From positions 1-20,023 of the IMG/VR virus record IMGVR_UViG_3300029952_000589: a stretch of DNA of 20,023 bases, one strand, 5' to 3'. Origin of the DNA: a virus. Of this stretch, positions 1-7,511 are shown one piece after another. Within the stretch, counting starts at the first letter, position 1. Each line of letters begins with the position of its first letter. The translations under genes and the position numbers were made by a program. The notes below the pieces were generated by a model. That model saw nothing but the letters and a program-made list of their open reading frames with translations. It made no database searches and was not told the DNA's origin.

Positions 1-282
1 GATGCAGAAGGCATCAAGCAAAGGATTAACCGTTGTAGAGACAGGGAAGCCAGTGGTCCGGAGTGCTACAGCTACGGTTAGCACTCTCTTTTCAATCCCC
101 GTGTCCCATTCTTCGTCTAGGTCTTCCTTGATGTCTTTCTGTGGATAAACAAAGACAACCGGTAATTGCTTTACCGGTGTTGTTTCATATTCGTCTGCAC
201 TAATAGTCCAGCCCGAGAATGCAGGAAGCGCCTGAATCTTGGCTGTGATGTTTTGCAGGATAGAATTTATTTCTTGGATCAT
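1..282 (-). CDS. Partial tail gene, possible tail terminator/completion protein
   Basis: The reading frame is open from an ATG at 282 to the window edge (94 residues, MIQEINSILQNITAKIQALP...), so the C-terminus is missing. It follows the FII-like gene by one base (TAG-C-ATG), which suggests translational coupling. The predicted product is a small alpha/beta protein with an amphipathic first helix and an acidic middle (KEDLDEEWDTGIEKR) before a valine-rich strand. In λ-type maps the genes after FII encode gpZ and the tail terminator gpU, and size and position fit the latter. The assignment rests on gene order and general appearance, not a diagnostic motif. It could also be another small neck or tail-completion protein. 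Confidence 0.6.
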   Translation of the reverse strand, partial: MIQEINSILQNITAKIQALPAFSGWTISADEYETTPVKQLPVVFVYPQKDIKEDLDEEWDTGIEKRVLTVAVALRTTGFPVSTTVNPLLDAFCI

Positions 283-283
283 G

Positions 284-577
284 CTATGCCTGCAACAATA
301 AGTCTGACTCTAGACCATCACCAACCTTATTGGCCCCGATGATCTTATATGTAGTGCCACTAATTATAATTGTTGACTGATTTACAATGACAGACGTAAT
401 GCTTGAAGTCATGACTCTAAAGGTTTGCTTGGTAACGCTAACAATACCTTGCCCATCTGCGCCTAAGACATCCATAGATGCAGCATCATAATAACCATAG
501 ACCGTGGCCCCATTGAAGGAAGCCACGGTCCCGGTGTCTTGGTAGACTAGGGCAAGATCCCCAGCAAAATCAATCAC
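284..577 (-). CDS. Putative head-tail joining protein (λ FII-like position)
   Basis: A 97-residue protein starting at GTG 577, directly after the TAA of the capsid gene (TAAGTG), so its translation probably depends on ribosomes finishing the capsid gene. The sequence is beta-rich, with strands such as GATVYGYYDA, SVIVNQSTIIISGTTYKI and GDGLESDLLLQA, and has no signal peptide or membrane segment. In λ-like phages the gene after the major capsid protein encodes the head-tail connector FII, a small beta-sheet protein that binds the portal/gpW complex and receives the tail. Size (λ FII is 117 residues), order and predicted fold agree, but no motif proves the family. Confidence 0.6.
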   Translation of the reverse strand: MIDFAGDLALVYQDTGTVASFNGATVYGYYDAASMDVLGADGQGIVSVTKQTFRVMTSSITSVIVNQSTIIISGTTYKIIGANKVGDGLESDLLLQA

Positions 578-2536
578 TTAGGCAGCGATTGCGTCTGTGA
601 TAACCGCGAAGGCGCTGGGACGGAGCAAGGCAACATCCATGAGCTGGTTAGCGATTAGACGATACTGAGCCTGCCCGGCGAGGGTGTAAGGGTCCACGGT
701 GAGGATTAGATCACCAAAGATCCCGTAGGCCACGTTGGAGGGGTCGCCCATGATGACAGCGTTACAAGTTCCTACTGCGGAACCCTTGGTCAAGCTATTG
801 GGCAGGTTATTGGTGCCGATGGCACTGTAACCACCTAGCTTGTCCTGATACCAGTAAGGCACTGTTGCATAGGTAAGGCCAGGGTAAACAGTCTTCTCTA
901 GGACACCCTGGATATCGGGGGTAGTCATATAGATAGGATTGAAACCGTTTAGAGCATTTGCCTTGTTCAACAGGGTCTTGAGGTTAAGCACAGCGGCTGC
1001 ATCAACGCTGATACTCCCACCGTTAACTCCCAGGCCACCGGCAACAGTCTGGACACCAGGATCCAGAAGAATTCCCTGGCTTGGAGCACCAGACAGCGCT
1101 GTAAGAACACCAGCAGTGCTGTAATTACCGAAGCCAGCAATATCGGAAGCAATTGCAAGCTCGCGGGTCATCCAGGAAGTTGCCAGCACGTCAAATGGGG
1201 TAGTGCCAGGGGTCTGGACCAACTGCTGACGGGAGAAGATCATCTTAGCCATGAGGCTATGAGGTGAAAGGGTTTTTGTGGTGGTGCCATCGTAGGATGT
1301 TGCAACATCTTGACCGGGATTCTCGGATACCCAGTAAGTTGAGGGGTAAGCATTTTCCTGGAGGAATTTATAGTTATTGGTTAGGCCAGAAAATACCTTA
1401 GCGTTATGTGCAAGAAGCACAGACTGAGGGCGGAGCATGTCAACGAATCCAGCAAACTCAGTGAACTGATAATTTGCACCCTGGCCAGAGATAGCCATAA
1501 CGTTAGGATCGGCAGCGCGTAGGGCCTCATGCGGGACAATCAGTCCGCCGTTGAAATTGACCTGACGGCTTTCCCACTGGCGCTGTACATCCTTTTCAAA
1601 GCCAGCCTTAGACCAGTCGCCAGAAATTTTGGCCTCAAGAGCGCGGGAAAGACTAAAAGACTTCTTTAGCTCCTTCGCATCCTCAACAGAAACAGTGGTG
1701 GTGATAGGCTGATTGCGTTCCCCGATGGCATCCATCAGGGCGGCCCTGATCTCATCCACGGACTTATCCGATCCGGAAAGCTCCTCATACTCGCGCAGGC
1801 AATTCTGCTTGGTTGCGAAGTTGTGAAGCTGGTTTAGTGCTTTTCTTTCCTCTGGCGTCATAGGTGATACCTCAATAACAATGTTTGGAATACCGGCTGT
1901 ATCAACAGCACGTGTTTCTTCTTTAATAACTTCTAAAACTTCTGTTTTAGCTTCTATTACAGGCTCAGTAGTCTCTACGGTTACCGCAGCTACAGGTTCA
2001 TCTGACCTGACAGAGTCAACATCAATCTCAATAGTTTCTTCTGAGTCAAAGCTTCTAGTAGATATCCCAACCGAGGGGTCAAATGGGATCCCAACAATAG
2101 AGATTTCCTTGATAGTAGATTTTGTAATGTTAACTACAGGCTCAGTCTTCCTATCCGCTGACCTAACAACTGTGTAGTCATCAACCGAATAACGGAATGA
2201 TGTTTCCCTGTGGCCCTGGTCAACCCAGTTGCGGACCTTGTCCGCCATGGGGTCATCTTTGAAGAATCTAGCGTCTGCCTCGCCCTGTTTAGTGGTGGGG
2301 TTGATCCTTACATTTTCAGCCCTACCAATAACCTTATCTGGGTCATGGTCCCAAAGAAGGGGGACACCATTACGGGCATAGTCCATATTGATTGAGCCAG
2401 GATCATGCTTGATGATTTCTTTACCAAAGGCTCGCTGTCCCGCATATTCGGAACTGAAGGTGAGATGATAGCTCCCATCCTCATTAGGCTTTTCAGCTAT
2501 AAATGATCGGCATTCCTGTATCTTTAGAATCTTCAT
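578..2536 (-). CDS. Prohead protease–major capsid protein fusion
   Basis: This 652-residue protein joins two head functions. Residues about 1-165 resemble an HK97-type (U35) prohead protease: LLWDHDPDKVIG contains the expected active-site His (H64), ETSFRYSVDDY contains the nucleophile-type Ser (S113 or S117), and KEISIVGIPFDP is the typical end of the domain. Residues about 165-310 are charged and helical and look like a delta/scaffold region. From about residue 325 (GGLIVPHEALRA) to the end lies an HK97-fold capsid protein with typical stretches such as NNYKFLQENAYPSTYWVSENPG and a tail ending FAVITDAIAA. The protease is expected to cut itself and the scaffold from about 400 copies of capsid during head maturation. 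A start at 2536 is supported by AGAGGA upstream. Such fusions are known in other phages. The exact cleavage site is not visible. Confidence 0.88.
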   Translation of the reverse strand: MKILKIQECRSFIAEKPNEDGSYHLTFSSEYAGQRAFGKEIIKHDPGSINMDYARNGVPLLWDHDPDKVIGRAENVRINPTTKQGEADARFFKDDPMADKVRNWVDQGHRETSFRYSVDDYTVVRSADRKTEPVVNITKSTIKEISIVGIPFDPSVGISTRSFDSEETIEIDVDSVRSDEPVAAVTVETTEPVIEAKTEVLEVIKEETRAVDTAGIPNIVIEVSPMTPEERKALNQLHNFATKQNCLREYEELSGSDKSVDEIRAALMDAIGERNQPITTTVSVEDAKELKKSFSLSRALEAKISGDWSKAGFEKDVQRQWESRQVNFNGGLIVPHEALRAADPNVMAISGQGANYQFTEFAGFVDMLRPQSVLLAHNAKVFSGLTNNYKFLQENAYPSTYWVSENPGQDVATSYDGTTTKTLSPHSLMAKMIFSRQQLVQTPGTTPFDVLATSWMTRELAIASDIAGFGNYSTAGVLTALSGAPSQGILLDPGVQTVAGGLGVNGGSISVDAAAVLNLKTLLNKANALNGFNPIYMTTPDIQGVLEKTVYPGLTYATVPYWYQDKLGGYSAIGTNNLPNSLTKGSAVGTCNAVIMGDPSNVAYGIFGDLILTVDPYTLAGQAQYRLIANQLMDVALLRPSAFAVITDAIAA

Positions 2537-2541
2537 ATTTA

Positions 2542-2563
2542 GTCCTCTGGAAATAACTTCTTA
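2542..2563 (-). promoter_or_regulatory. Leader element upstream of capsid gene, copy 1
   Basis: This 22-base segment in the gap before the capsid gene matches 18 of 22 bases of the segment at 4786-4807 before the gpW-like gene. On the coding strand it reads AGAAGTTATT, two variable bases, then CAGAGG, which is the ribosome binding site. Identity extends upstream of the Shine-Dalgarno into a U-rich stretch, so it may enhance translation. A shared late-promoter element or an old duplication is also possible. Confidence 0.4.
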
Positions 2564-2572
2564 CTTTTATAA

Positions 2573-4213
2573 TTATTTGGATTGTTTTCCTTGATCCTGA
2601 GCTGTTGGGTCAGGCTCGGTAGCAAAGTTGTTTGGCTTAATAGGCCCCTGGACCTGGGTATTAGCTGGAGCACCGGGCTTACCAAGAGCGGGGTCGTTAG
2701 TAGGCTTAACAGTTTCGTCAGTTTCGCCGTAATGGGTCTCTAGTTCCCTGTCGTGCTGGCGCTCAAGTAGTATCTCTTCATAGCTTTCGCCTCTAGCCGC
2801 AGCTAGCCGCGACTTAGACGTTGTACCTAAACCAAAATCAGCAATCTGGGCCTGGATATCCTTCAGGGGATCAGCAAATGGGAAGGCTGGCGCAATGAAT
2901 TTGTGATCCTTATAGATATCGTAATTGCCACCTACCGCTGGAAGATCAATGATCCCCTTCATGCAGGCCCATTCGATCCAATTCTCATAGATAGGATCTA
3001 GGATTTTTTGAATGAAGAAGTCCTGTAAATCCTCCAGGAATTGCTTGTCTTGGTTGTACGCGGCCTTCATAGAGCTAAAGGATGTGCTCTGCCAGTCCCC
3101 ATATAGGATGTTGTACGACAGCTTTAGTCCAGCCGCGATATCCAACTTAAGGGACCGGGTGAAGGCATCAAAAGCTGTAGCTGGATGGCTTGGATTTAAA
3201 AAATGGGGAGTGACCCCTGCTGGTAGGGCCTCTGCCATGCCTGGCTCCAGATGGTTGGTCGTTACACCTGGTTCTAGGATTTGACCCCCAATAGGGCCGT
3301 CCAGGGCTACTCCACCCTCATTGATGGGTGCTGGTGATCCTGCCGCTGGGCCAGCTCCTGCACCGTTGTAGGGGTCAGCAGTGACGGAGCCATCCTGGGT
3401 GTAGAAAACGGCTGTGCAGGACCCAACCAGCGCGGCTGTTACCTCTGCTTGCCGGTATTTGTCTAGCTGCTTAATCAAGGTCATGGAGGCCATGCATGGA
3501 GGCAGGCCACGGCAGGCCCCAATCTGGTGAGGCTTAAATGCGTGAATGACTTCATTGGGGGACAGCTTTAGAAGCGGACCACCATTAGCAGATTCCTGGG
3601 GATACCTGCTGTGGATCCAGTATTTGATTACGCGGTCCCACTCATCGCGCTCAACCCCCATGGAGTACAGGGAAGATTTACTTGCACCATCATAGGTTTC
3701 TTTAGCCAGAAGGTCAGAGTTAAGCAGTTGGACACAGTAACCGTCTGGGCCTTGTCCAAATAGGTGCCGGGCCAAGACTTCACCGTCTGTAGCCCAAGCC
3801 TGAGCCCACATCTTGACGCACTCATCAAAGCTAAAACGACCTGAGACCTCAAAGTTTCCTGGCTTGCAATGTTCCTCCCAGGCATCTTCAATGATCTTGG
3901 ATGCTGTTCTATTGATTCCCTTTCTGGCATTACCGACTTTTGACTGGACCTTAAACGGGGTTAGGTTCTGCTGCAGGAGCCCAACATAACCTTGCATGAC
4001 AGGGGAGTTTTCTACTAGATCCCTAGCCCTGGACCGGACTAGGGTAAAACCTGCCCTTACTTCCTGGTTAGGGGACAGCATAGAGCCAAACCAGTCACCA
4101 TTTAGCCTATCCAGCTTCATGCCGTCTGGCATATAGCGTTTCTGTTCCCTTGGAACCACAGGCTTATCCATCACAGGCTTAATATTGAATCCAAAAAAAT
4201 CCTTGAAACCCAT
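2573..4213 (-). CDS. Portal protein (λ gpB family)
   Basis: A 546-residue protein (λ gpB is 533) that should form the dodecameric ring at the head vertex through which DNA enters and leaves. Family-like features include the N-terminal LDRLNGDWFGSMLSPNQEVRAGFTLVRSRARDLVENSPVMQGYV, the stretch GDGEVLAR-like TDGEVLARHLFGQGPDG, HAFKPHQIGACRGLPPCMASM (the R-G-P/L region of λ portals), and NILYGDWQSTSFSSMKAAYNQD near residue 370. The C-terminal about 60 residues are low-complexity, Pro/Gln/Asn-rich (KPTNDPALGKPGAPANTQVQGP). The start at 4213 follows AAGGA, which overlaps the stop of the gpW-like gene. Position between large terminase/gpW and capsid agrees with the λ order. Confidence 0.9.
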   Translation of the reverse strand: MGFKDFFGFNIKPVMDKPVVPREQKRYMPDGMKLDRLNGDWFGSMLSPNQEVRAGFTLVRSRARDLVENSPVMQGYVGLLQQNLTPFKVQSKVGNARKGINRTASKIIEDAWEEHCKPGNFEVSGRFSFDECVKMWAQAWATDGEVLARHLFGQGPDGYCVQLLNSDLLAKETYDGASKSSLYSMGVERDEWDRVIKYWIHSRYPQESANGGPLLKLSPNEVIHAFKPHQIGACRGLPPCMASMTLIKQLDKYRQAEVTAALVGSCTAVFYTQDGSVTADPYNGAGAGPAAGSPAPINEGGVALDGPIGGQILEPGVTTNHLEPGMAEALPAGVTPHFLNPSHPATAFDAFTRSLKLDIAAGLKLSYNILYGDWQSTSFSSMKAAYNQDKQFLEDLQDFFIQKILDPIYENWIEWACMKGIIDLPAVGGNYDIYKDHKFIAPAFPFADPLKDIQAQIADFGLGTTSKSRLAAARGESYEEILLERQHDRELETHYGETDETVKPTNDPALGKPGAPANTQVQGPIKPNNFATEPDPTAQDQGKQSK

Positions 4214-4225
4214 ATTATTTAATCC

Positions 4226-4780
4226 TTAAAATCTGAAATAGATAGCATTGCCCATCTGGAGTCCTTTTTCTTTGCGGACTTCATACTCATAGTGGTATTG
4301 AAGCTTCAGTAGCTCAGTCCGCCCCTTGCGAAAGGTGCGACCCCCTACGCTATATTCGACGACCGCGTTAGTTAGATCATTAGCCAGGGCCGTTCTGATG
4401 GCGTCTAACATCTTTTCATTGGGGGTTCGCTGGTCAACCGTAGGTTGATTTAGCGATAGGTCAGGCATTATTCTAATGATGGTTTCACATAGGGTTCTGC
4501 GATTACCAGCACCGTCAACTATATATGCCTGGGCGTTATATCTCCCAGGTGCATAGGTGGTGGTAATGCTACTAGGTTGCAATAGCTGGAATTTATTTGG
4601 ATTACCGGGATAGGCAATAGAGCTTAGAATAATAGGGGTTCCACCAGTTGACAAAACTAGTGCATAATATAGCGTATGAGTTGCGGGACTTACCCCAGGC
4701 AAATAGACTACAATATCCCAAGAATCAGATTGCAAGAGCTTTAAATTAGGGATGGGAAATACATTTTCGACGTTATACAC
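4226..4780 (-). CDS. Putative gpW-like head-tail connector with N-terminal extension
   Basis: A 184-residue protein starting at GTG 4780 (GAGGG eight bases upstream) between terminase and portal, where λ carries W. Two parts are visible. Residues about 1-105 look like a beta-sandwich (SDSWDIVVYLPGVSP, YALVLSTGGTPIIL, RYNAQAYIVDGAGNRRTLCETIIRI). Residues about 120-184 contain EKMLDAIRTALAN, then VVEYSVGGRTFRKGRTELLKLQYHYEYEVRKEKG, an amphipathic helix, a small beta hairpin and a second helix, which matches the layout of the 68-residue gpW. gpW is added to the packaged head before FII. The extra domain is unusual; it may bind the head or protect the connector. The gpW assignment is by layout and position, not proven. 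Confidence 0.65.
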   Translation of the reverse strand: MYNVENVFPIPNLKLLQSDSWDIVVYLPGVSPATHTLYYALVLSTGGTPIILSSIAYPGNPNKFQLLQPSSITTTYAPGRYNAQAYIVDGAGNRRTLCETIIRIMPDLSLNQPTVDQRTPNEKMLDAIRTALANDLTNAVVEYSVGGRTFRKGRTELLKLQYHYEYEVRKEKGLQMGNAIYFRF

Positions 4781-4785
4781 AGATT

Positions 4786-4807
4786 GCCCTCTGTGAATAA
4801 CTTCTGA
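4786..4807 (-). promoter_or_regulatory. Leader element upstream of gpW-like gene, copy 2
   Basis: Second copy of the element described at 2542-2563 (18 of 22 bases identical). It lies in the 36-base gap between the large terminase stop and the GTG start at 4780, and includes the AGAGGG Shine-Dalgarno sequence. Of the head-gene gaps I compared by eye, only these two show it. Confidence 0.4.
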
Positions 4808-4816
4808 TTAGGTGTA

Positions 4817-6718
4817 TTACCTCCAGCTTCCACTGTTCTGAATCTTATATTTAGCCGTCCTGGGCTGTTGCTGGGGTGTGACTACCTGCCTAGGAGGTGT
4901 AATAGGTTGCGCAACCTCTGCCTGGACAGGACCGCGATACCGTAGCTCTTGCAGCCTAGTAGGGAGGATGTTGGAATAGTTGGCCATTTTGAACCCACCA
5001 TAAGCATAAACCCAGCAGTCTAGGGCCTCATTCCTTCTAATTTGCTTATAGTATTTGGTTTTCTGGCCTGATACATAGTGATAGGCGGGAACCTCGGCAA
5101 CAATCTGCTTAAAATATTCTTCATCGTACTCTGGATTGATAGAAATAGCATGCTCCGGGAAGTGAACATAGCCGGGGCCTTCCGTATCGATCTGGAGATA
5201 TGAGAATAGTTGATCCTTGATCGAGTCAACGCCCAGGTCATACCGCAGGATGTTCCTTGGTCCTGCTGGAGCCCCACGGGCCGGGGTCATTGGAGCCCCT
5301 AGAACTGAGGATCCCTTGATAGGGACAATTTGAGGCCATCGCTTGTGAACAAAATTGTATACCTGGGAAGTGAAGTGACCTCCAGTATCGACACAGACCC
5401 GGTCTAGGGGGATGGATGCCCCTGATTCATGGGCGTAATCGCTATAGATCACAGATTCCAAGGTTTCCCAGGCCCTGGCTAGGCCGGGGGACTCCAAGAT
5501 GATGCCGTGACGGATAAGCCAACTTTCATCATCCTTACCCCAGCCCCAGACCGAATACTCTAGGCGGTCATCCTGCACGTCCACGCCCATGGTGAGCATC
5601 CCCACACCGTAGGGGATGGGGTAGCTGTAGCGTTCACGCCTATTAAAGATAGAGTTACTTGATATCTGGTTAGGTGCCTTTTCTTCCCACGGTTGGCCTA
5701 GTCTCTCATTGATGAAGTTTTTTAGCTTCAATTGGTCCATGCCGATATCCAACCATTCCCGGACAATGGCCACCAGTCCACCAGACAGGGGACTGATTAA
5801 ATCATTAAATGAGAAGCCAGGGAAACCGGCCCTTTCAGGGCTGTGGTTTGTAACGCGCCATTCGCCCTTGCGAACCATTGGCATACGCTGTAACTCGGAT
5901 ATATGCCCCTTACATGCTATGCACTCTATATAGATATCATCCAGGGTTTCCTTGCAATGGGAATACTTAACATTTGCCCATTCTATCGTCTGATACTCTC
6001 CACAATAAGGGCAAGGGCTAAACCATTTCCTCATATCGCTTTTAGTGCTATATAGATCCCCTACAGTATTTTCAGACCCTGCAAGCTCCGGAGTTGATAC
6101 ATATATTAATTTCCGGCCATAGCCGGTGAATGTCTTGGACCTTGTCTCTGCAAGGTCTAGGACGTTGCCGACACCAGGTACTGGCTTCATTTTGTCTACT
6201 TCGTCAATCAGGACTATCTTGGCAGAGAACCCAGCGAGTGCCCCAGCACTACCAGAGCCGATCATTGTTAGGGATCCACCAGGGAATAGTTTTAGCTTGA
6301 TGTTGTTACTCTGTTCCTTGCCTTTAGATTCCTTAAAAAACCCGCGCAAATTAGGTGAGCCGTCTAGAAGGTTTTTTAATTCCTTTTTGCTGAATTTCTG
6401 GACATCCTCATCCGATGGGCGAACATAGAGAATATGTGTAGGCTCCTGAAAGATGCTGTAAAGCATCATCCCAGCTAGGACAGTTGTAGTGATACCTGAC
6501 TGTCCACTTTTAATTACCACAATCCGCTCATACCTGGGATCAGTGCAAGCATCCATGATTGATCGCTGAAACGGAGCGAAAGTAGGATCCCACCGGCCTG
6601 CCTTGCGGGAAGCCGCAGCACTGAATACAATATTCTTCTGATACCATTCACTCAGGGATAGGTTTTCAGGTGGCCTTAAGGTATTGACCACACGGCTTAA
6701 GAGGGTATGGGCCTTCAT
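4817..6718 (-). CDS. Terminase large subunit (λ GpA family)
   Basis: A 633-residue packaging motor (λ gpA is 641). It translocates DNA into the prohead with ATP and cuts genome ends. Visible parts in order are an N-terminal ATPase with a divergent Walker A (SGQSGITT, 71-78), Walker B KIVLIDEVD (167-175), and the coupling motif YVSTPE (207-211). A zinc-ribbon-like insert has CPYC at 236-239 and CIAC at 266-269. The C-terminal RNase H-fold nuclease has acidic residues in MGVDVQDDRLEYSV (D380, D383, D384), CVDTGGHFT (D444) and NEALDCWVYA near the end. The start at 6718 overlaps the small-subunit stop by ATGA, so the two are co-translated. GpA-type terminases usually cut at cos sites, which fits the cos candidate at 7377-7479. 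Confidence 0.93.
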   Translation of the reverse strand: MKAHTLLSRVVNTLRPPENLSLSEWYQKNIVFSAAASRKAGRWDPTFAPFQRSIMDACTDPRYERIVVIKSGQSGITTTVLAGMMLYSIFQEPTHILYVRPSDEDVQKFSKKELKNLLDGSPNLRGFFKESKGKEQSNNIKLKLFPGGSLTMIGSGSAGALAGFSAKIVLIDEVDKMKPVPGVGNVLDLAETRSKTFTGYGRKLIYVSTPELAGSENTVGDLYSTKSDMRKWFSPCPYCGEYQTIEWANVKYSHCKETLDDIYIECIACKGHISELQRMPMVRKGEWRVTNHSPERAGFPGFSFNDLISPLSGGLVAIVREWLDIGMDQLKLKNFINERLGQPWEEKAPNQISSNSIFNRRERYSYPIPYGVGMLTMGVDVQDDRLEYSVWGWGKDDESWLIRHGIILESPGLARAWETLESVIYSDYAHESGASIPLDRVCVDTGGHFTSQVYNFVHKRWPQIVPIKGSSVLGAPMTPARGAPAGPRNILRYDLGVDSIKDQLFSYLQIDTEGPGYVHFPEHAISINPEYDEEYFKQIVAEVPAYHYVSGQKTKYYKQIRRNEALDCWVYAYGGFKMANYSNILPTRLQELRYRGPVQAEVAQPITPPRQVVTPQQQPRTAKYKIQNSGSWR

Positions 6719-7308
6719 AGATCCACGTCCTCTATCGTCTCAGGTTGGTCATCTGGCTTTAGCTCTGATAGATCAGATAGTGCCTGATAAATATAACGAT
6801 CATATACAGCACCGATCTCTGGATAGGCTAAGGTTTCTAGTCGTAGGATGTCCTCTGCCAGGGCAGACCTTGAACCCAGTAACGTGGACCTAAACCGCGA
6901 TAAGGCCCCCGTCCAGGTTCTCTCTACATCTTGGACCTCCAGCAGCTCATCTTTACGCCGGGCTAGCTCTAGCTCCTTCAGCTCAGCGTCAGCTATCGTC
7001 TTGCGCAGGGTGGCCGCTGCCTGGTTCTCTGGGCTGGCATCCACACGGGACAGGGCGGCCCTGGCCGCATCGTCGCACAGCCATTTGACTACCTGGGCTA
7101 GGCTATAGCGGGTCTCACGATCATTGGCACCCTCGATCCTGGGGAATGGGTAAGCAGGGTCCGCATCCTTGATCCAGTTCCTGATCGAGCGGTCTACTAC
7201 CCCCAGGGCTCCAGCTAGCTGGGTCTGGGTTAGACGTTGCAAGTTCAAAGCTGGCTGAGATATTTCAGATTCTATTGTTGTTGGTTGTATTTTACGTGGT
7301 CTGCCCAT
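6715..7308 (-). CDS. Terminase small subunit (λ Nu1-like)
   Basis: A 197-residue protein (λ Nu1 is 181) that should bind the packaging site and recruit the large subunit. The N-terminal part has a helix-turn-helix, LTQTQLAGALGVVDRSIRNWIKDADP (about 26-51), followed by TRYSLAQVVKWLCDDA, the winged-helix layout of Nu1. A long charged helix (ATLRKTIADAELKELELARRKDELLEVQDVERTW, about 98-131) is likely the oligomerisation and assembly part. The C-terminal end contacts the large subunit in λ. The Shine-Dalgarno sequence is weak (TAGG, ten bases before ATG). The gene lies directly downstream of the cos candidate, as nu1 does in λ. Confidence 0.85.
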   Translation of the reverse strand: MGRPRKIQPTTIESEISQPALNLQRLTQTQLAGALGVVDRSIRNWIKDADPAYPFPRIEGANDRETRYSLAQVVKWLCDDAARAALSRVDASPENQAAATLRKTIADAELKELELARRKDELLEVQDVERTWTGALSRFRSTLLGSRSALAEDILRLETLAYPEIGAVYDRYIYQALSDLSELKPDDQPETIEDVDL

Positions 7309-7511
7309 TATATTTACCTAAAAGTGTTGCATTTTGCATCATGGTAGGAATTACTGCCTCATAAATGTTGTGTGTAGGTCCACCCCGAGCCTCATTCGAA
7401 ACCCTCGACGTTTAAAAGGTCGCCAGAGGACCCTTTTAGCAGACCGGCGCATACCGGGCTATCTTTATATAAGTGGACCATGAAATGAGTGCATCCATAT
7501 GAATGTCGCTA
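7309..7511. other. Gene-free segment, probable cos (packaging) region
   Basis: This 203-base gap between the small terminase and the next upstream gene has no credible ORF on either strand. It holds the dyad structures annotated at 7377-7479 and a small TGCATTTTGCA dyad near 7327-7337, close to the terS start. In λ the cos region (cosQ, cosN, cosB) occupies the equivalent place upstream of nu1. The segment is therefore the best candidate for terminase recognition and cutting. Direct proof would need virion end mapping. Confidence 0.5.
7377..7479. repeat. Multi-arm inverted repeat with λ cosN-like octamer
   Basis: The outer arms GGTCCAC (7377-7383) and GTGGACC (7473-7479) are perfect inverted repeats. 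Three further stems lie inside: CGAG/CTCG (7386-7389 with 7404-7407); a nine-pair dyad with one bulged C, TAAAAGGTC with GACCCTTTTA (7413-7421 with 7429-7438) around a seven-base centre; and CCGG/CCGG extended by TAGC/GCTA (7437-7461). The second and third stems share two bases, so they may be alternatives at that point. On the minus strand the central dyad carries GGCGACCT (7416-7423), identical to bases 5-12 of the 12-base λ cohesive end. Rotational symmetry is expected at a cosN nicking site. A structured RNA is the alternative reading. Confidence 0.45.

Noticed and set aside
1881-2177. 98-codon plus-strand frame opposite the capsid gene
   Set aside because: It is a mirror of the low-complexity scaffold region of the minus-strand gene, with no ribosome site.
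7377-7479. tRNA-like cloverleaf with seven-base closing stem
   Set aside because: At 103 bases it is long, no T-loop consensus sits at the right place next to the 3' acceptor arm, two inner stems share bases, and stem lengths do not match a tRNA. Kept only as a dyad/cos candidate.
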